Of a stretch of 64,000 nt of DNA, positions 1-12,221 are shown piece after piece. The translations under genes were made by a program, and so were the position numbers. Where the stretch lies: the NCBI GenBank assembly GCA_033239525.1, contig BSYO01000030.1, positions 10,871,030 through 10,935,029 on the forward strand. Reading direction: 5' to 3'. The stretch's first letter is position 1. Every line of letters starts with the position of its first letter. The notes under the pieces are model-generated. The model did no database searches. It worked only from the letters and a program-made list of their open reading frames with translations, and was not told the DNA's origin. Source of the stretch: Nepenthes gracilis. Lineage: Eukaryota > Streptophyta > Magnoliopsida > Caryophyllales > Nepenthaceae.

Positions 1-990
1 TGTACTTTAGTCCTGAGAGAATGTCGATGCTTCTTAGCTTTTCACTGTCTCTCTTTGAGAAAGAAACAGGAATTTATCTCCATTTGTGTATTCCTTTAAG
101 ATCCACATGTTATATCTGTAACTGCTGCTGCTTGTTCATGGCCTTAATTAAATACCATTTCTATTTATCCAAAATGAAAAAGATAAGACATTTTCTTGAT
201 TTTGTGCCTAAAATTAGGCTGACTTTGTGTTGTGTATTGATGTCAGACCCATTCCCGTTCGAGGTTTTGTTGGCTTTGGGAAAGGCACTAAAGCTATCCT
301 ACACGGTTCTATTCTTAAAAAATTATCTTTCTTGTTTTATTATTCAAAATAATTCACTTGAAGGACTGTTATGTATGTGAGGCAATATAAAATTATACTG
401 TAACATATCTCACATAAGAAAAAAAGAAAAAGAAGACAACTTAATTACTTTTGAATTATTAAATGACTCTAATTTTTTTTTAATTTATAATAAGAACCAT
501 ATTTTTTCAAAAATTATAAAATAACTTAATATGTTCAAAATGTGTGATGGTCAGAAAGAAAAATATTAAAATAATCAAACACTAGTCAAAAAGTGTCAGT
601 GAAGTGTTGTCTGACATGCTAGTTCAGGAGAAATGCCAGTACATCTTGGATTTTTGGTTTTAAACAATCATCCTATTTAGTGGACAAAATTTATTTGATG
701 TCTTCCCCGCTTGTTGCAAACCTCACCATTTGCCTATCCACAGGATTTATATGCTAATAAATATTTTAATGGAGGAAACGTGATTAGATCATAGAATAAA
801 TATCGGTAGATATATTATCGTTATCGCCCACCCTTCTAGTACTTTTCCATACCATATTGGTCGATATTTTTTCCTAAGTTTCTATTCACTGAAAAATGTG
901 CTCCTATATGTATCTCCAATACGGACGATATTAGTGCAATTGTGACCGATAATGATACTAATATTGTAACACTGCTGTGTTTCACTGCAG
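1..990 (+). other. Intron of the KUP gene (3' part), containing a GATAT-type repeat
   Basis: No KUP exon is recognisable here: the expected preceding segment (…PVINWFLL…SISSINEIGNAYG) is absent in all frames. The whole stretch is therefore read as intron, and its 5' end lies outside the window. It is AT-rich. About 770-965 carries a copy of the window's dispersed 'GATAT' repeat (motifs such as TCGATATTTT and GACCGATAATGATACTAATA), ending only some 25 bp before the splice acceptor. The open frame at 21-380 has no family resemblance. Confidence 0.7.
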
Positions 991-2039
991 GCATTGCTGA
1001 AGTAGGCGTCATGATGGTTAGCACTGCTTTGGTCACATTGGTGATGCTTTTAATCTGGCAAACCAACTTGTTTCTAGCTCTTGTCTTCCCCCTTGTATTT
1101 GGTTCAGTTGAGCTCACCTACTTATCGGCAGTCTTAACGAAAATAAAAGAGGGCGGCTGGCTTCCTCTCGCCTTCGCCTCGTGCTTCCTATGCATCATGT
1201 TCACATGGAATTACGGCAGCGTCTTGAAGTATCGAAGCGAGGTGAGGGACAAGATCTCCATGGATGTCATGCTCGGTCTTGGTCCCTGCCTTGGGACTGT
1301 AAGAGTCCCTGGGGTCGGATTACTCTACAACGAGCTAGTTCAGGGCATCCCTTCAATTTTAGGACAGTTCCTCCTAAGCCTCCCAGCTATCCACTCGACT
1401 ATAGTGTTTGTTTGCATCAAGTATGTTCCTGTTCCCGTCGTCCCTCAGGAAGAAAGGTTCTTGTTCCGAAGAATTTGCCCTAAAGAGTACCGTATGTTCC
1501 GTTGCATTGCCCGTTATGGATACAAAGATGTCCGGAAGGAAGATCATCATGCATTTGAGCAGCTTTTGTTGGAAAGTCTTAAAAAGTTCTTGAGAAAGGA
1601 GGCTCAAGATCTTGCCTTGGAGTCCAACTTGACCGAATTGGACAGCAATGGTGTCTCAGCGACGTCGAAAGACTGGGTGCCTGGAAATGATGCAGCAAGT
1701 GATCTTCGGACTCCGTTGATGAATGACCAGAGATTGAGAGAAGTGGGAACTTCTACCACGGGAGAAGCGAGTGTGTCTTTGCCCTCGTGTGTGATATTGG
1801 CCGATGAAGATCCCCGATTGGAATACGAGCTGTCAGCTCTTCGGGAGGCCGTGGATTCAGGATTTACCTATTTGCTTGCGGATGGAGATGTGAGGGCGAA
1901 GAAAGAATCATGGTTCATTAAGAAGCTTGTTATAAACTACTTTTACTCATTTTTGAGGAGGAATTGCCGAGCCGGTGCTGCAACACTTAGAGTTCCTCAC
2001 ATGAACATCATTCAAGTTGGGATGACATACATGGTTTGA
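991..2039 (+). CDS. KUP12: KUP/HAK/KT potassium transporter, last coding exon (partial gene)
   Basis: This is the 3'-terminal coding exon of a K+ uptake permease; the earlier exons lie left of the window. The exon opens after a clear acceptor (TTCACTGCAG at 981-990). It begins in mid-codon (G|GC), so the protein resumes as (G)IAEVGVMM, the conserved junction after the family's 'NAYG'. It encodes 348 residues and ends MNIIQVGMTYMV-stop, the family's usual C-terminus. The first ~90 residues hold the last membrane segments with the hallmark GGWLPL and 'NYGSVLKY'. Then come 'GTVRVPGVGLLYNELVQGIP' and a long cytosolic tail with 'RYGYKDVRKEDHHAFEQLL'. These match Arabidopsis KUP7/KUP12 best from memory; local gene content favours KUP12. 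Such proteins import K+ at the plasma or endomembrane. The frame is intact with no internal stops. KUP12 versus KUP7 remains open. Confidence 0.93.
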
Positions 2040-5000
2040 TATGCATATTATTTATTATTTTGCTTATAGCCTCAAATGATATTGTATTGAATTAAATAAA
2101 ATAACGAAGATACATTTATGTAGTCGATTCTATTTTAGTGGGATTTAAGGTTTTATTATTATTATTTTTGCATTCTTGCCCTTCGTCGCCCTGTGTTGTT
2201 AAGTTAATTATTGGGATCCAACACGAAAATTTGTTTCCATGAAAGATTAATGTTTCAATGATGCTCGAGAAGCTGAGCTCCTGCTACTAAAGGTCAGCCT
2301 TTCTGATTCACCCTGTACCGTTATTCGTCTTTGATGTACTGCTTGCTCCGAATTCATACAGGATTTACCATATTAGAAATGCAATACTTTATTACAGGTC
2401 ATAACTGTAGTTTCCTTGGTGGATTTTCATGAATTTTGCAAAAATTCTTTGTTGTCGGCATGGATCAAGGTTTAGTAAAACCTCTCTTGTGACAGCTGCT
2501 TCAGAAGCAGTGTTTGAAATTAGGTAAAAATAGATGAATTAAACAGTTGTGTGTGGTCATGAGTGGAAAGCTCAGCTTGGATTGATGCTGGGATTCATGG
2601 ATGGAAGTTTTGGTATCAATATCAATCACGGTTATATCGATATTAAATATATCAGGCATTACATATTAATTATGAATATATTAAAAGAAAAAAAAATTAA
2701 TAATTATAAACTGATAAAAAAATATCTGTCAAATATCAAATGCATCACCGGCAAGTGCTTCATATTTTTCAAGGTAGTCCCACCCCTCTCCCCCCCTTCC
2801 CACCAACCTGGCTGCTCCTTTAAAGCACTTGGATGCGACCCATCATTATCCTTAATGGTGTTGTTTACTCTTTAATTATGTATTATGCTGTTAACTCCTA
2901 GCAACCCCTCTTTTCCATAAAATCTAATATTAGGTTTCTATTTAAATGAGCTTAGATTACTTGTAAAAGATAAATTTTGAATATTAATCAAATATTATCC
3001 TTTGACTTTTATGAATATTAGATCCATTACATTAATTATGTGAATTCCAATTGATTAGGGCTATACGTCCCTAATTTGATAAAAAAAATTCCACCACCCT
3101 TTAACTGTATCAACCAGTATCGATATTAAATGTCTCGGATGAAAAATTTTTCTTTCTTGACCACATCGATATCCGCTTTCCATATTTAATAATTTAAGTA
3201 CAGTATATAACAATATTTGAAGATATTTAATAATTTATTCGCCTATTTGATGGTGTTAGGCTAATCTATTAAAATTAATCTTGATATACTTATAGGTTAT
3301 TAAAAAACATCCTAAAATTATTTATATATACATGTTTTATACATATATAGAATGTGTAGATTAAAACTTACTCGAAGATTTAGAGATATTTAAAACATAT
3401 AGATTTAAGTTTCCAACAAGAATAAAAGAAATATATATATATAATATGTAAGAATATTTTTTAGAATTGAAAATATCCATATTAAGATCTTTGGTAGTGA
3501 TATATATCGACCGATATTTTATCCATCTTTTCGAATAATCGAGTTTGGCACTTGAAATCTTAAAAAGAGTGATCTTGTGTCTTAAATTCACTAAAATCTT
3601 CAATGTCTGGTGAATTTTCCAGTATGAGGAAAAATTTGTTGGACAGGGAATGCCACCATGGGTGTACACAAACCCTATAACAAACCCTTACATCCTCAAG
3701 ATTCTAAAGAAATTGTGAGCAGCTAATAAGATGTAATGAGGCCAATAATGCCAGGTAATTTGTCTACAATTTGTTGTGTCTGAGCTTATGAGATTGTATT
3801 AGTAAAAAATAATTCAATGTATAAAACTTTGAAATTTTTTTTAAGTTCATTTATCACTCTATCGTAGGCTTCTTTTCAATTTTGGTGCGTATCATGGCGT
3901 CGGGCCATTTAAATTTATTATATATAATTTTATATTAAATATCAAAATAGACCGTTTTTACAACTCAAAATTGCATCCACTATTAAATCATATCGTGATA
4001 ATTCTATTATTATGTCAAAACTCTCATTTATAGCAATCCCATCTTTGGATTCTCTCAATCTCATATGGATATGTTTTTAAATAACGATAAGATTATTCAT
4101 TTATAATTTGAATGTAATTATCTTTTGATTCGATACCTTTCATATTTAATAGGATTTCTCGCTTATCAATGGCTGTCCATCTTTGCCTTAGCAACATGAG
4201 CTTATGTGGTGGTGTGCTAATTATCTAATAAGAACCGACACTAATGTGGGATACGTGATATAGTTACGTTAGCATATTATTTTTTTAAAGTGAGAATATA
4301 ATAGGGACATGTTAATAAAAAATTATAATTTATTTATAGATATAATATAATTTATCATTATCATTATTTTATATTAAATTATCAATAAAAAAAATACTAA
4401 TTTCTTAATTCTTCATCTAAAAAAGTTCACAAGAAGAATCAATATAAAGGTGCTTCAATGCAAGAAAGTTAAGCTAGAACATACCTCACAATTAAGAAAA
4501 GAAAAACAAGAGATATAGAGTTATTAGGTAAAATATTCGGACCATATTTTTTATTTATTTAATCATAGTTAATTCATATTTTTTACATGAAATTCATTTG
4601 ACATACGTTTTTAATATATAAATTATTTTAAATGTTTAACTTAAACGATTACCTTCTATAAATGTATCTAATAAAAGATTACAGTTATTGTTATTTATTT
4701 ATATTATTTTTTAATTTAACCTAACTCATCTATTTTAACATTTTTATCGTTATAAGCGATTACTTTTTATATATGTTTCTATTCGATTATCCACTCTTCT
4801 GATTTATAAAGTATAATAATCCTAATCACTATGTTACGAAATTTTTATTATACATTTCAATCATAAAAATATCTAATATAATTTTTAACCTATATTTCGA
4901 TCATATAATTTACATCATATCGATCTCTCCATTTCTATCCAAGAATGAGGCATTTAGATTTGTTTGACTATGTCTAATTAATGTTATGTAACCTTCCACC

Positions 5001-5897
5001 TAACTGTACTTCCCCACTGTTTTTGTGAATGATTTGTCCAAACCTGTTTCTTCTTTGCCAGCCCTCCAAAAGTTGGCATTTAGTAACACTAATCATTTTG
5101 ATTGTGTTGGACATAGATAATCAATTCATGTTAGGACAGGAGAAATTGGGTGGGCTTAAATATTGCCAAAAATACTAATTTTCATTACCTCCTTTAGTTA
5201 AAAATGACTAAAATTAAATAATACCTGTGAATATTTATTACTAAAAAAATTAGAATAACCAAATCAATATTGGAGGCATGTTTCTTTCAAGCCAAACAGG
5301 TGAAAGTATTAATTATCGATCTCATCCGCTTCTACCCTGCCGCTACACCTTGGTTGCTTATAGGCAGCAGCCGGCCTCGAGCGATCCCCTGAAACCCACA
5401 GTCAGAGTAGGCCGACCGGTACCCCGCCAGCCCTTTGCCTCTTCTTCGGCCATTGTGGTGGCATATACCCACCTTATTTCCAAAGATAATATTCATTCTT
5501 TATACGTATCGAATAATATACTGTTTATTTTCACATTATCCCGGTAACATTTTGCATGCTTTGACGATGAGGTTATGCATAGCCTTATCCCGATAATACA
5601 AAGTAATTGTTTGCATGATTTAAACATATGGACAATCAGATCATAATAAAGTAATCCTATTCGGCCGGTTATTAATGCCGGCCTCTATGACAGTAAAGTA
5701 GCATTGATATGCACGGAAAATGTATTCGATTGGACAAATTTGGAACTCTTTCCTCCACTCTTTTTCATCCTTGGCTATACAAGAGGTGTTATGATTCAAG
5801 AGGATCAAAGGGTGGTCTTTGTGAAGAGCCTCTCTTAGTGAAACAAGCTGCTCAGTGCTTCATATATTCATATTTATTACAGTAGAAAAAAGCAGCT
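2040..5897. other. AT-rich intergenic region (KUP 3'UTR side to PADRE gene 3' end)
   Basis: The first few hundred bases should include the KUP 3'UTR; AATAAA-like signals occur soon after the stop (around 2090-2105). The rest is AT-rich with no recognisable coding homology. A fragment of the GATAT repeat lies near 2615-2660, and a fragment resembling a repeat seen at 19.3 and 39.1 kb lies near 4370-4480. A short GC-richer patch at about 5310-5465 can be read openly but resembles nothing I know. The genes on either side are convergent, so both 3' ends fall in this gap. Confidence 0.6.
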
Positions 5898-6817
5898 TCA
5901 GCTTCCAGCCTCAGAGATGCTCTGTAGTGATGGGCGCCATGACTTGGAGTTCGACCTCGACACAGCGGAGCTCATCAGCGCTGTCCTTGCTCGACGTCTC
6001 ACGTCTTCGACTGCCTGTAAATGAATTGATCGAATTCAAAAGAGAGGAATTTATTTTAGAGAAGCTATTCTCGGCATAAAAATGAAGAAGAGTTCATCGT
6101 CTCTCTCTGCTGATCTCCTTTTTCACGCTTTTAGATAAGTGAATCTCTGAGATTGAAAGAAATAAATAGCTGACAATAATGTTGCAGAGATATTTCGAAC
6201 AGTGAGGATTCCATCTTATTAATTTGAACCATTGAATTAAGATATAATATAAAATTGATTTGTTTGTCTTATGTCAAGAACTCACCTGACTGTTCTTCCC
6301 CATCTCGAACTTCTCTGCGTCTTGGTCGCTGTCTGAACTATTCCTCACCGGATTCCTTTGCAACTCGTCGGCAGCAAATTCTGACTCGTGGTTCTTTTTC
6401 TTCTTCTTCGCGTGATTCTTTGCCCTCAAAACTCTCATCACCTCTGCAAACAAACGTAAGGGCTTTCAACACACAAAACGCCACGCAAAACACGCAACTC
6501 AAATTAAAAACAGCCATTGAGGAGGAGTTGACGACAAAACCTTGAGTGCTAACGAGACGATAAGCTCGACCGAGAACGAGGGTGTCGGTAGGCCGGAGAA
6601 GCTTGACTCGAGTGAAACGGATAGCCTTCTTGTCTGTCGTTCCGTCATGTCTTTTCCCTTCATTGGAGATCGACACTGGAATTATGAGAGAAACGTAATA
6701 TCCGGGGTTCATCCTCATCACCTCGCTCGCCTGAATAGGCCAGTATAGCCTCTCTAGCTTCCCATTTGGGTGCTGTATTACCATAGCTGCTGCATCAACC
6801 GCTTGGCAATTCCCCAT
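5898..6817 (-). CDS. DUF4228 / PADRE-domain protein (complete, 3 exons, 183 aa)
   Basis: The exons on the minus strand are 6817-6541 (92 codons plus 1 base), 6443-6286 and 6014-5898; joined they give 552 bp, 183 aa plus stop. The start is certain: MGNCQAVDAAAMVIQHPNGK is the classic opening of this plant family, with Gly2 fit for N-myristoylation and Cys4 for palmitoylation, implying membrane anchoring. 'RLYWPIQASEVM…NPGYYVSLI' and 'VKLLRPTDTLVLGRAYRLVSTQ' form the core domain. The third exon ends SKSWRPSLQSISEAGS, the usual family tail. A lysine-rich run (AKKKKKNH) follows the core. Introns are phase 1 (G|AG, donor GTTTTG) and phase 0 (donor GTGAG). Members are small proteins often induced by stress or pathogens; the biochemical role is unknown. 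A (GA)n tract on the transcript strand abuts the ATG. Reading straight through exon 1 into the intron would give a false 159-aa product. Confidence 0.93.
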
Positions 6818-6834
6818 CTCTCTCTCTCTCTCTG
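6817..6834 (-). promoter_or_regulatory. (GA)n tract in the leader of the PADRE gene
   Basis: Read on the transcript strand this is an uninterrupted GA dinucleotide run directly touching the ATG. GA tracts near plant transcription starts are known binding sites for BBR/BPC (GAGA-binding) factors; here that function is inference. The NAT gene has a similar tract in its leader. Confidence 0.5.
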
Positions 6835-9800
6835 ATGTCTGCTGCGGCGGGCCGGCGGTAGAGGAGGAGAAGGGAAACGAGGAGGAGGTGAAATAAGAAG
6901 AAGTGTCTTTCTAAAGCAGCACCCACCGCCAGAACCATAAATGTTGGGGTGGTTTTGTTTCCCCCCCGTTAAAAACCACGAATTCAGGGTCCTTACGTTT
7001 CAAATAGATGAATTAATTTAACCTTTTTTTAATTATAATTATTTAATTAATATTATATAATATTAATTTTTTTAAAAAAATTAATATAATTATTTAATTA
7101 ATATTAAACTATTATAATTATAAAAAATTAGATTTATTTTTTTAAAGAGTTATACTCTTCAATTGTAAAAACCTCAACGGTACATTGAGGAGAGATTATA
7201 ATAATATTAATTAGATATTTAATTAATGTTTAATCATATTAGTTTATGATAAAAATAAAATAGTAATATTTTTTTTTGGGGGGGGGGTTAACAGGCCACC
7301 GTACAGCAGCACATGTGATGAACATCTCATTAATTGAGTTATTATTATTATTTTATTAAATTAAAAAAAATGGACGTTGGAGATTTGATTTGTATCCTAA
7401 TTAGTCGGTGAATATAACAACTTTCGTGTATAAAGGTTTTTTTTTTAGTGTAGTCCGCTATGCCACGTGGTATGATATCATTAGCGTGATTTTAAATGGG
7501 GATCAATAGAAAGGACATTTATTTTTTTAAAGGTTAAATAAAATTTTAAATTTAAATTATCTATTTTAAATAAATAATTATAATTTAATAATTAAATTTA
7601 ATTAATTTTTTAAATTTTTTTAATAAAATAATTAAATTATATTTATTTATTTAAAAATAAATAATTCATATATAAAAAATTACTTCCTCCGTCTTTTTAA
7701 GATATAGAGACATCTTGATCTGTCAATTACGTTAAGATTAAGACATGCTATTCAGATAAAATAAAATTTTTTAATTATTTAAATTTTAAAATAATATAAA
7801 AGTATTTAAATAGTTAATTATTATTTTTTAAAAAAATATTAAAATAATAAAATACTCATAAAGAATAAAACCATTAAAATCGCTACATATATTTTTTATA
7901 TTTTTATAAAACACAAAATTTTGATCCTTAGACTCTAATCTAAGAGGCCTTAAAGGCTATAAATAATGGACAAGATGGAGCGCCACCCTGACCCGCGGAG
8001 ATAGGGCGTGGGAAACGAGGGACTAAAAACTTTTCTTTTTTTGATTAAATATGTTTTTAAATAATGCAAAAAATACCATTTTTTATTCTTATTTCATTAA
8101 AAAAAACGTATATATAATTTTTATGTGATAATATTAGTTTCATAACAGGCTAATTTTTAAGATAAATTGACCACATTTCAGATCATGGGTTAGTACTTAA
8201 ATAATAATAATAACTTAAAATTATAATAAAAATTTATTTTAATTTTTTTTTTTTTTACGATTGGCTTAACATAAGTAAATTAGCTGTAAAGAATATCATA
8301 TATACTCGTGTAATTTTTTTACATATTATAATGAGATTAATTTCGTGATTTAAATTCATTGACTCCAAATTTATGTTATTAAAATCTTATTTTACTCAAT
8401 ATAGTTATATTGAATAAAATTATATATGTAAAAATTATATATCAGATATGAAAATATACAAATATGTAAAAATAAAAATTATGACCACAAGCCGTATTAT
8501 AGATTTATATATTATAAATACGTTATTATTATAATTTAAACTCCTTATCTCTAATATATGATATTAAAATATTATTTAAATCAGATCTAATAAACTCCAC
8601 CAATGAGAACTATCTTACTGAAAAGAAGAAAACACGTTATCCTGTGGCACTAACGCCGGCCGTTGATGTTCATATCAATGTGGGACCATGGAATTAGAGA
8701 TCATTTTCTTAGCAGCCTGTTCATTTTGGCATTATAGGGCCAAAGAAAAGCCATCAAAAAAATATGAAAAAATAAAATTTAAAAACTTATTATAATTAAA
8801 AAAAATTATTCAATATAATATCAATTCAATTATTTATTATATCTACCATGTCTCGATCTATAATAAGTTTTTCTGTATCTACCACTGATAAATATTAATT
8901 ACAAAAATGGGTCCAATTTATTGTATTTTATTATAATTTTAATGCTGTAATTTTAAATTATTAAAATATTTTTAATATTATAGAGATTACCAACAATAGT
9001 CTGGAAATTATTTTTCCTTTTATATAAATAATATTTTATTATGTCAATATTTGAAAAAGGAAAATTATGCTTTTTTTTTTTTGCCTTCTTAAATACACAT
9101 GGATGAGAGATGTGTGTGGATGACGTCAGCCTACGTCATCCACGTGAGGTGCTGGAGAAGTTAGGTTTTCATGGTATTAAATGAGAAATGGGGACGCCTC
9201 TTTCTCGTTCAAACGTGACCGACGTAGGGGGCCCAAGAATTCTATTAAAATCCTTTTATTTTTTTTATCATATTTTATTTTTTTAATAATTAAAATTTGA
9301 CTTTATTAATTTAAATGAATAAAAATAAAACAAATATTAAAATATATTAAATATATTTTTAATACTAAAGTTGTGGATATAAAATATTTACCTTTAAAAT
9401 TACATAAAAATTTTAAAATAAAATGACTTTTATGGTAGGAATAATAAATCAAATCATATCAATAAAATTAAACCTAAAATAGCATAACAAAATTATTCGA
9501 TTCAATTTTGGTTTAACTATCTCCACAAACAAGCATCGGTCGGGTCCGCTCAGTACCTTAGCTTCATTATGTAATTAATGATTAAAATTAAAAGTTAGAA
9601 TATAAAAAGATAAATATTGTATAAGTTATGACAATGCTTTGTCCAATCTACACCCTCTATTTTTTGAATTCTACATTTGATTTTTGAATTGATATAGAGG
9701 TTTAAATAGTGAAGGTATCCTAACTACAATAACATCTGATCATTTGTTTTATATTTACAATGTTATAAATATTATTTGTTAGGTAAATATTATAAATAAT

Positions 9801-11600
9801 TACATAATAAAATTATTAAAAAAATACAGTATTAAAATTATGAGGATCGGTATCTAATAGATGTAAGAGTTACATATGGGCATATTTAAGATAGAATCGT
9901 TGTGCATGATAGGGCTCATATGTAGTATAGTATGGGCTATGTTTGTGTACTAGTGAGGTGCTTGTGCTTAGATTGAATAGCATGGCTCACACTCTTGCAT
10001 AGGTTGAAGTGTGCTCCTGTGTACACGCACTTGGCCCTTGCACTTAATATACGCTTCACTGACACACGTGTGCTGGTCTTTTTACATAAGATCCCTTCGT
10101 AAAATGTTTGGATATTTTTGAAACAGAGAAGAGAAAAGAAGAGGGATAAAAAAGAGAGAAATAAAAGAATGTTAATCTTGAAGCTGTTTTGTATTAGACT
10201 GAATAAATATTTAGTTTAAAATAACTACATTTGAACTTTTTTCTTTTACTGAAGATAACGTTGAGATTAATTATTTGTTAATTGTTTAAACATGCATGTA
10301 TGTGTCTTGTTATTGTCATTTGTACCATTTTTTACATGCATATCTACGTATAGATCTCAAGTTTTTAGAGTCTTGTACCTAATTTCGTAATATTGTTTAT
10401 ATTTGTTAAAATCACCGACAATTTAACCTTGCATGTTACTTTATGCAACAAGCCGAGGAAAACTAAACTTTCAAAATTTATAAATAATCATTGTTTTCCT
10501 TTGATTTGAGAAAAATTCTAAATTTTGTCATTTGTGTAATATTTTTCATTTTGATTTAGTAAGAACCTTTATAAGAGAATTGATGATTCATACTCGAACA
10601 TTCCTAATATACTGTATACAACTTAAAGATGAAATTTATCATACACTAGTGAAAAAAATGGCATTTATCTTATTTATAAAGCTTAAATATAGACAGTATG
10701 GTTATAAATTTTAAATAATAATGTGTCGGTCTTTAGTTATTGGAATTATGTATTGCCCACTCTTCAAAATTTACCTTTTGAAATTAGTCATTGAAATTTT
10801 TATTATCCTTAGTTTTTTATGTTTTGAAAAAAATTATCGATATTTTATACATTTAAATTTTTACATTTGATTAGCATTATTATCCTTCCCATATTTTATT
10901 CATATATATCCATATTATAAATTGCACATATTTTATTGAGCGTTAAGTTTAATATTATCATAATTTAATAACTTTTCAGATTGACAACTTTGAATAGTCA
11001 TGCAAGGTTAGACAGAAGAACTTTTCAAAGATTTATCATTAGTAATGTTGACCAGTTTGTATTATAATCATAGACATTGAGATTTTATATTATTATGCAC
11101 ATATTTTCTACTCTAGTATTCATAAATGTTTGGTAGGCGTTTTTCTCACATATTTTGTCAAGTACTAGCAGGCACATGAGCATTTAGCCTAGGAGCTTAG
11201 TCGTCATCCCGTGATTTTAGTAGCAAATTATATTCAAAATTGTCTAACAGTATTTTATTATAGGGTTATGTCCTGTAATTATTTATATTTGACATTGCTA
11301 TATTTATGGTTTTATATCAAAGTTTTATTAGGGATAGTTTTAGAAAAAGTCATAAAAAATATATCTTAAATAAATTTAAAAACTAAATATTAAAATATGC
11401 TATGTGATAGGTACAAAGATAACAAGACGTTGAGATGCTAGTCCTACATGGGAAAAGTATTATCTTGTAGTGATGGCAAGAATGACAAACATTATGGATC
11501 CCATAGTTCAACACTAGGACACAAAGCAAGTTGCCAATCCAAGAGTTAGTGTTTTGGGACATGTTAGGATAGTTTTTTATGGTTTCATAAATAGGTTGGT
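6818..11600. other. Intergenic region upstream of the PADRE gene; AT-rich, with short ACGT-core sites
   Basis: No coding similarity was seen. Two islands stand out of the AT-rich background. A G-box (CACGTG at 7464-7469) lies about 650 bp upstream of the PADRE start codon. A GC-richer patch (about 9105-9240) contains a perfect 11-bp inverted repeat with TGACGT/ACGTCA cores (9116-9143). A short GC-rich patch at 7975-8020 is unexplained. The gap is divergent for the PADRE gene and lies beyond the NAT 3' end, so any regulatory sites here most plausibly serve the PADRE gene. Confidence 0.5.
9116..9143. promoter_or_regulatory. Palindromic ACGT-core site (bZIP-type)
   Basis: GTGGATGACGT and its exact reverse complement ACGTCATCCAC flank a 6-base spacer. 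Each arm holds a TGACG/CGTCA core, the recognition core of TGA-type and related bZIP factors, and CACGTG follows at once (9141-9146). It lies about 2.3 kb upstream of the PADRE start. It could equally be the arm of a small transposon. Function is inference. Confidence 0.35.
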
Positions 11601-11639
11601 TTTAAAATTTTTAGGTAATTTGGACCAAATAAAGGCAGA

Positions 11640-12150
11640 AATATAGATTCGTCAAGTGGTAAAGATATTTGAAATAATTAATTACCCATAGAAAAAATGG
11701 GTTAAGTTTATCGTCTACAAGCTTGATAGTGAGGTAAACCATTGGTAGGTGAAGAAGAAGAACATTCTGAGTACGGAGAATGAGGAGATTGTGTCAGGTG
11801 TGTTTCTAAAGGTGTTCTTGACAAATGTTTTTTAACAAGCTTTCATAAATAAGAAAACAAATTTGCGTGACTAAGGAAAGGCAATCAGATGGTGTTGGAG
11901 CATGGCACCAAATTTACAGAGTTGACTAATTTTGCGCCTTAAGTGGTGATGGATGAGGCTTGGAGGACCCAAAAATTCCTTCAATATGTGGAGGACTCTA
12001 TTCAATGGCAATTAGTACATTACATCTACGGATTTATGGAGAAATTCTCAATCGCATTTTACTCATTGAGTTGGAAAAAGAGAGGGCAAAATTTTCGAGA
12101 AGCGGAATGCGAGCCAAGGATGTCAGAACTTTAGTTTGGAAGGATCCCAC
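11640..12150 (+). pseudogene. Ty3/Gypsy gag remnant
   Basis: Conceptual translation, shifting frame several times, gives the order of motifs of a plant Gypsy gag. 'YKLDSEVNHWW' corresponds to the usual xLxGxAxxWW. Then comes 'FLKVFLTNVFQQAF' (the FxxFFxxxYFP region). 'EHGTKFTELTNFAP' stands for EYxxKFxELxxFAP, followed by 'MDEAWRTQKFLQYV'. Internal stops and frameshifts show it is dead. No zinc knuckle, protease or RT follows; an LTR-like repeat begins within 80 bp. Two open frames here (from 11943 and 11960) are pieces of this remnant. Confidence 0.75.
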
Positions 12151-12221
12151 AAGACGGCTAAATCTCATAAGAAGGAAAAGTTCATTTGAGTTCGTGTATC
12201 ACCGACTAAGCCAAAACAATC

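Noticed and set aside
836..1117. 93-aa open frame antisense to the KUP exon
   Set aside because: It is a shadow of the real exon and intron on the other strand and has no family resemblance.
1181..1607. Three shorter open frames overlapping the KUP exon (two + and one -)
   Set aside because: They lie in other frames of a clearly conserved transporter exon.
5278..5547. 89-aa open frame in a GC-richer patch
   Set aside because: No known motif, no neighbours or splice partners; probably chance.
6255..6748. Two + strand open frames across the PADRE gene
   Set aside because: Antisense shadows of its exons 1 and 2.
6338..6817. Single 159-aa open frame for the PADRE gene
   Set aside because: After residue 92 it reads through an intron; the family C-terminus is recovered only by splicing to 6443 and 6014.
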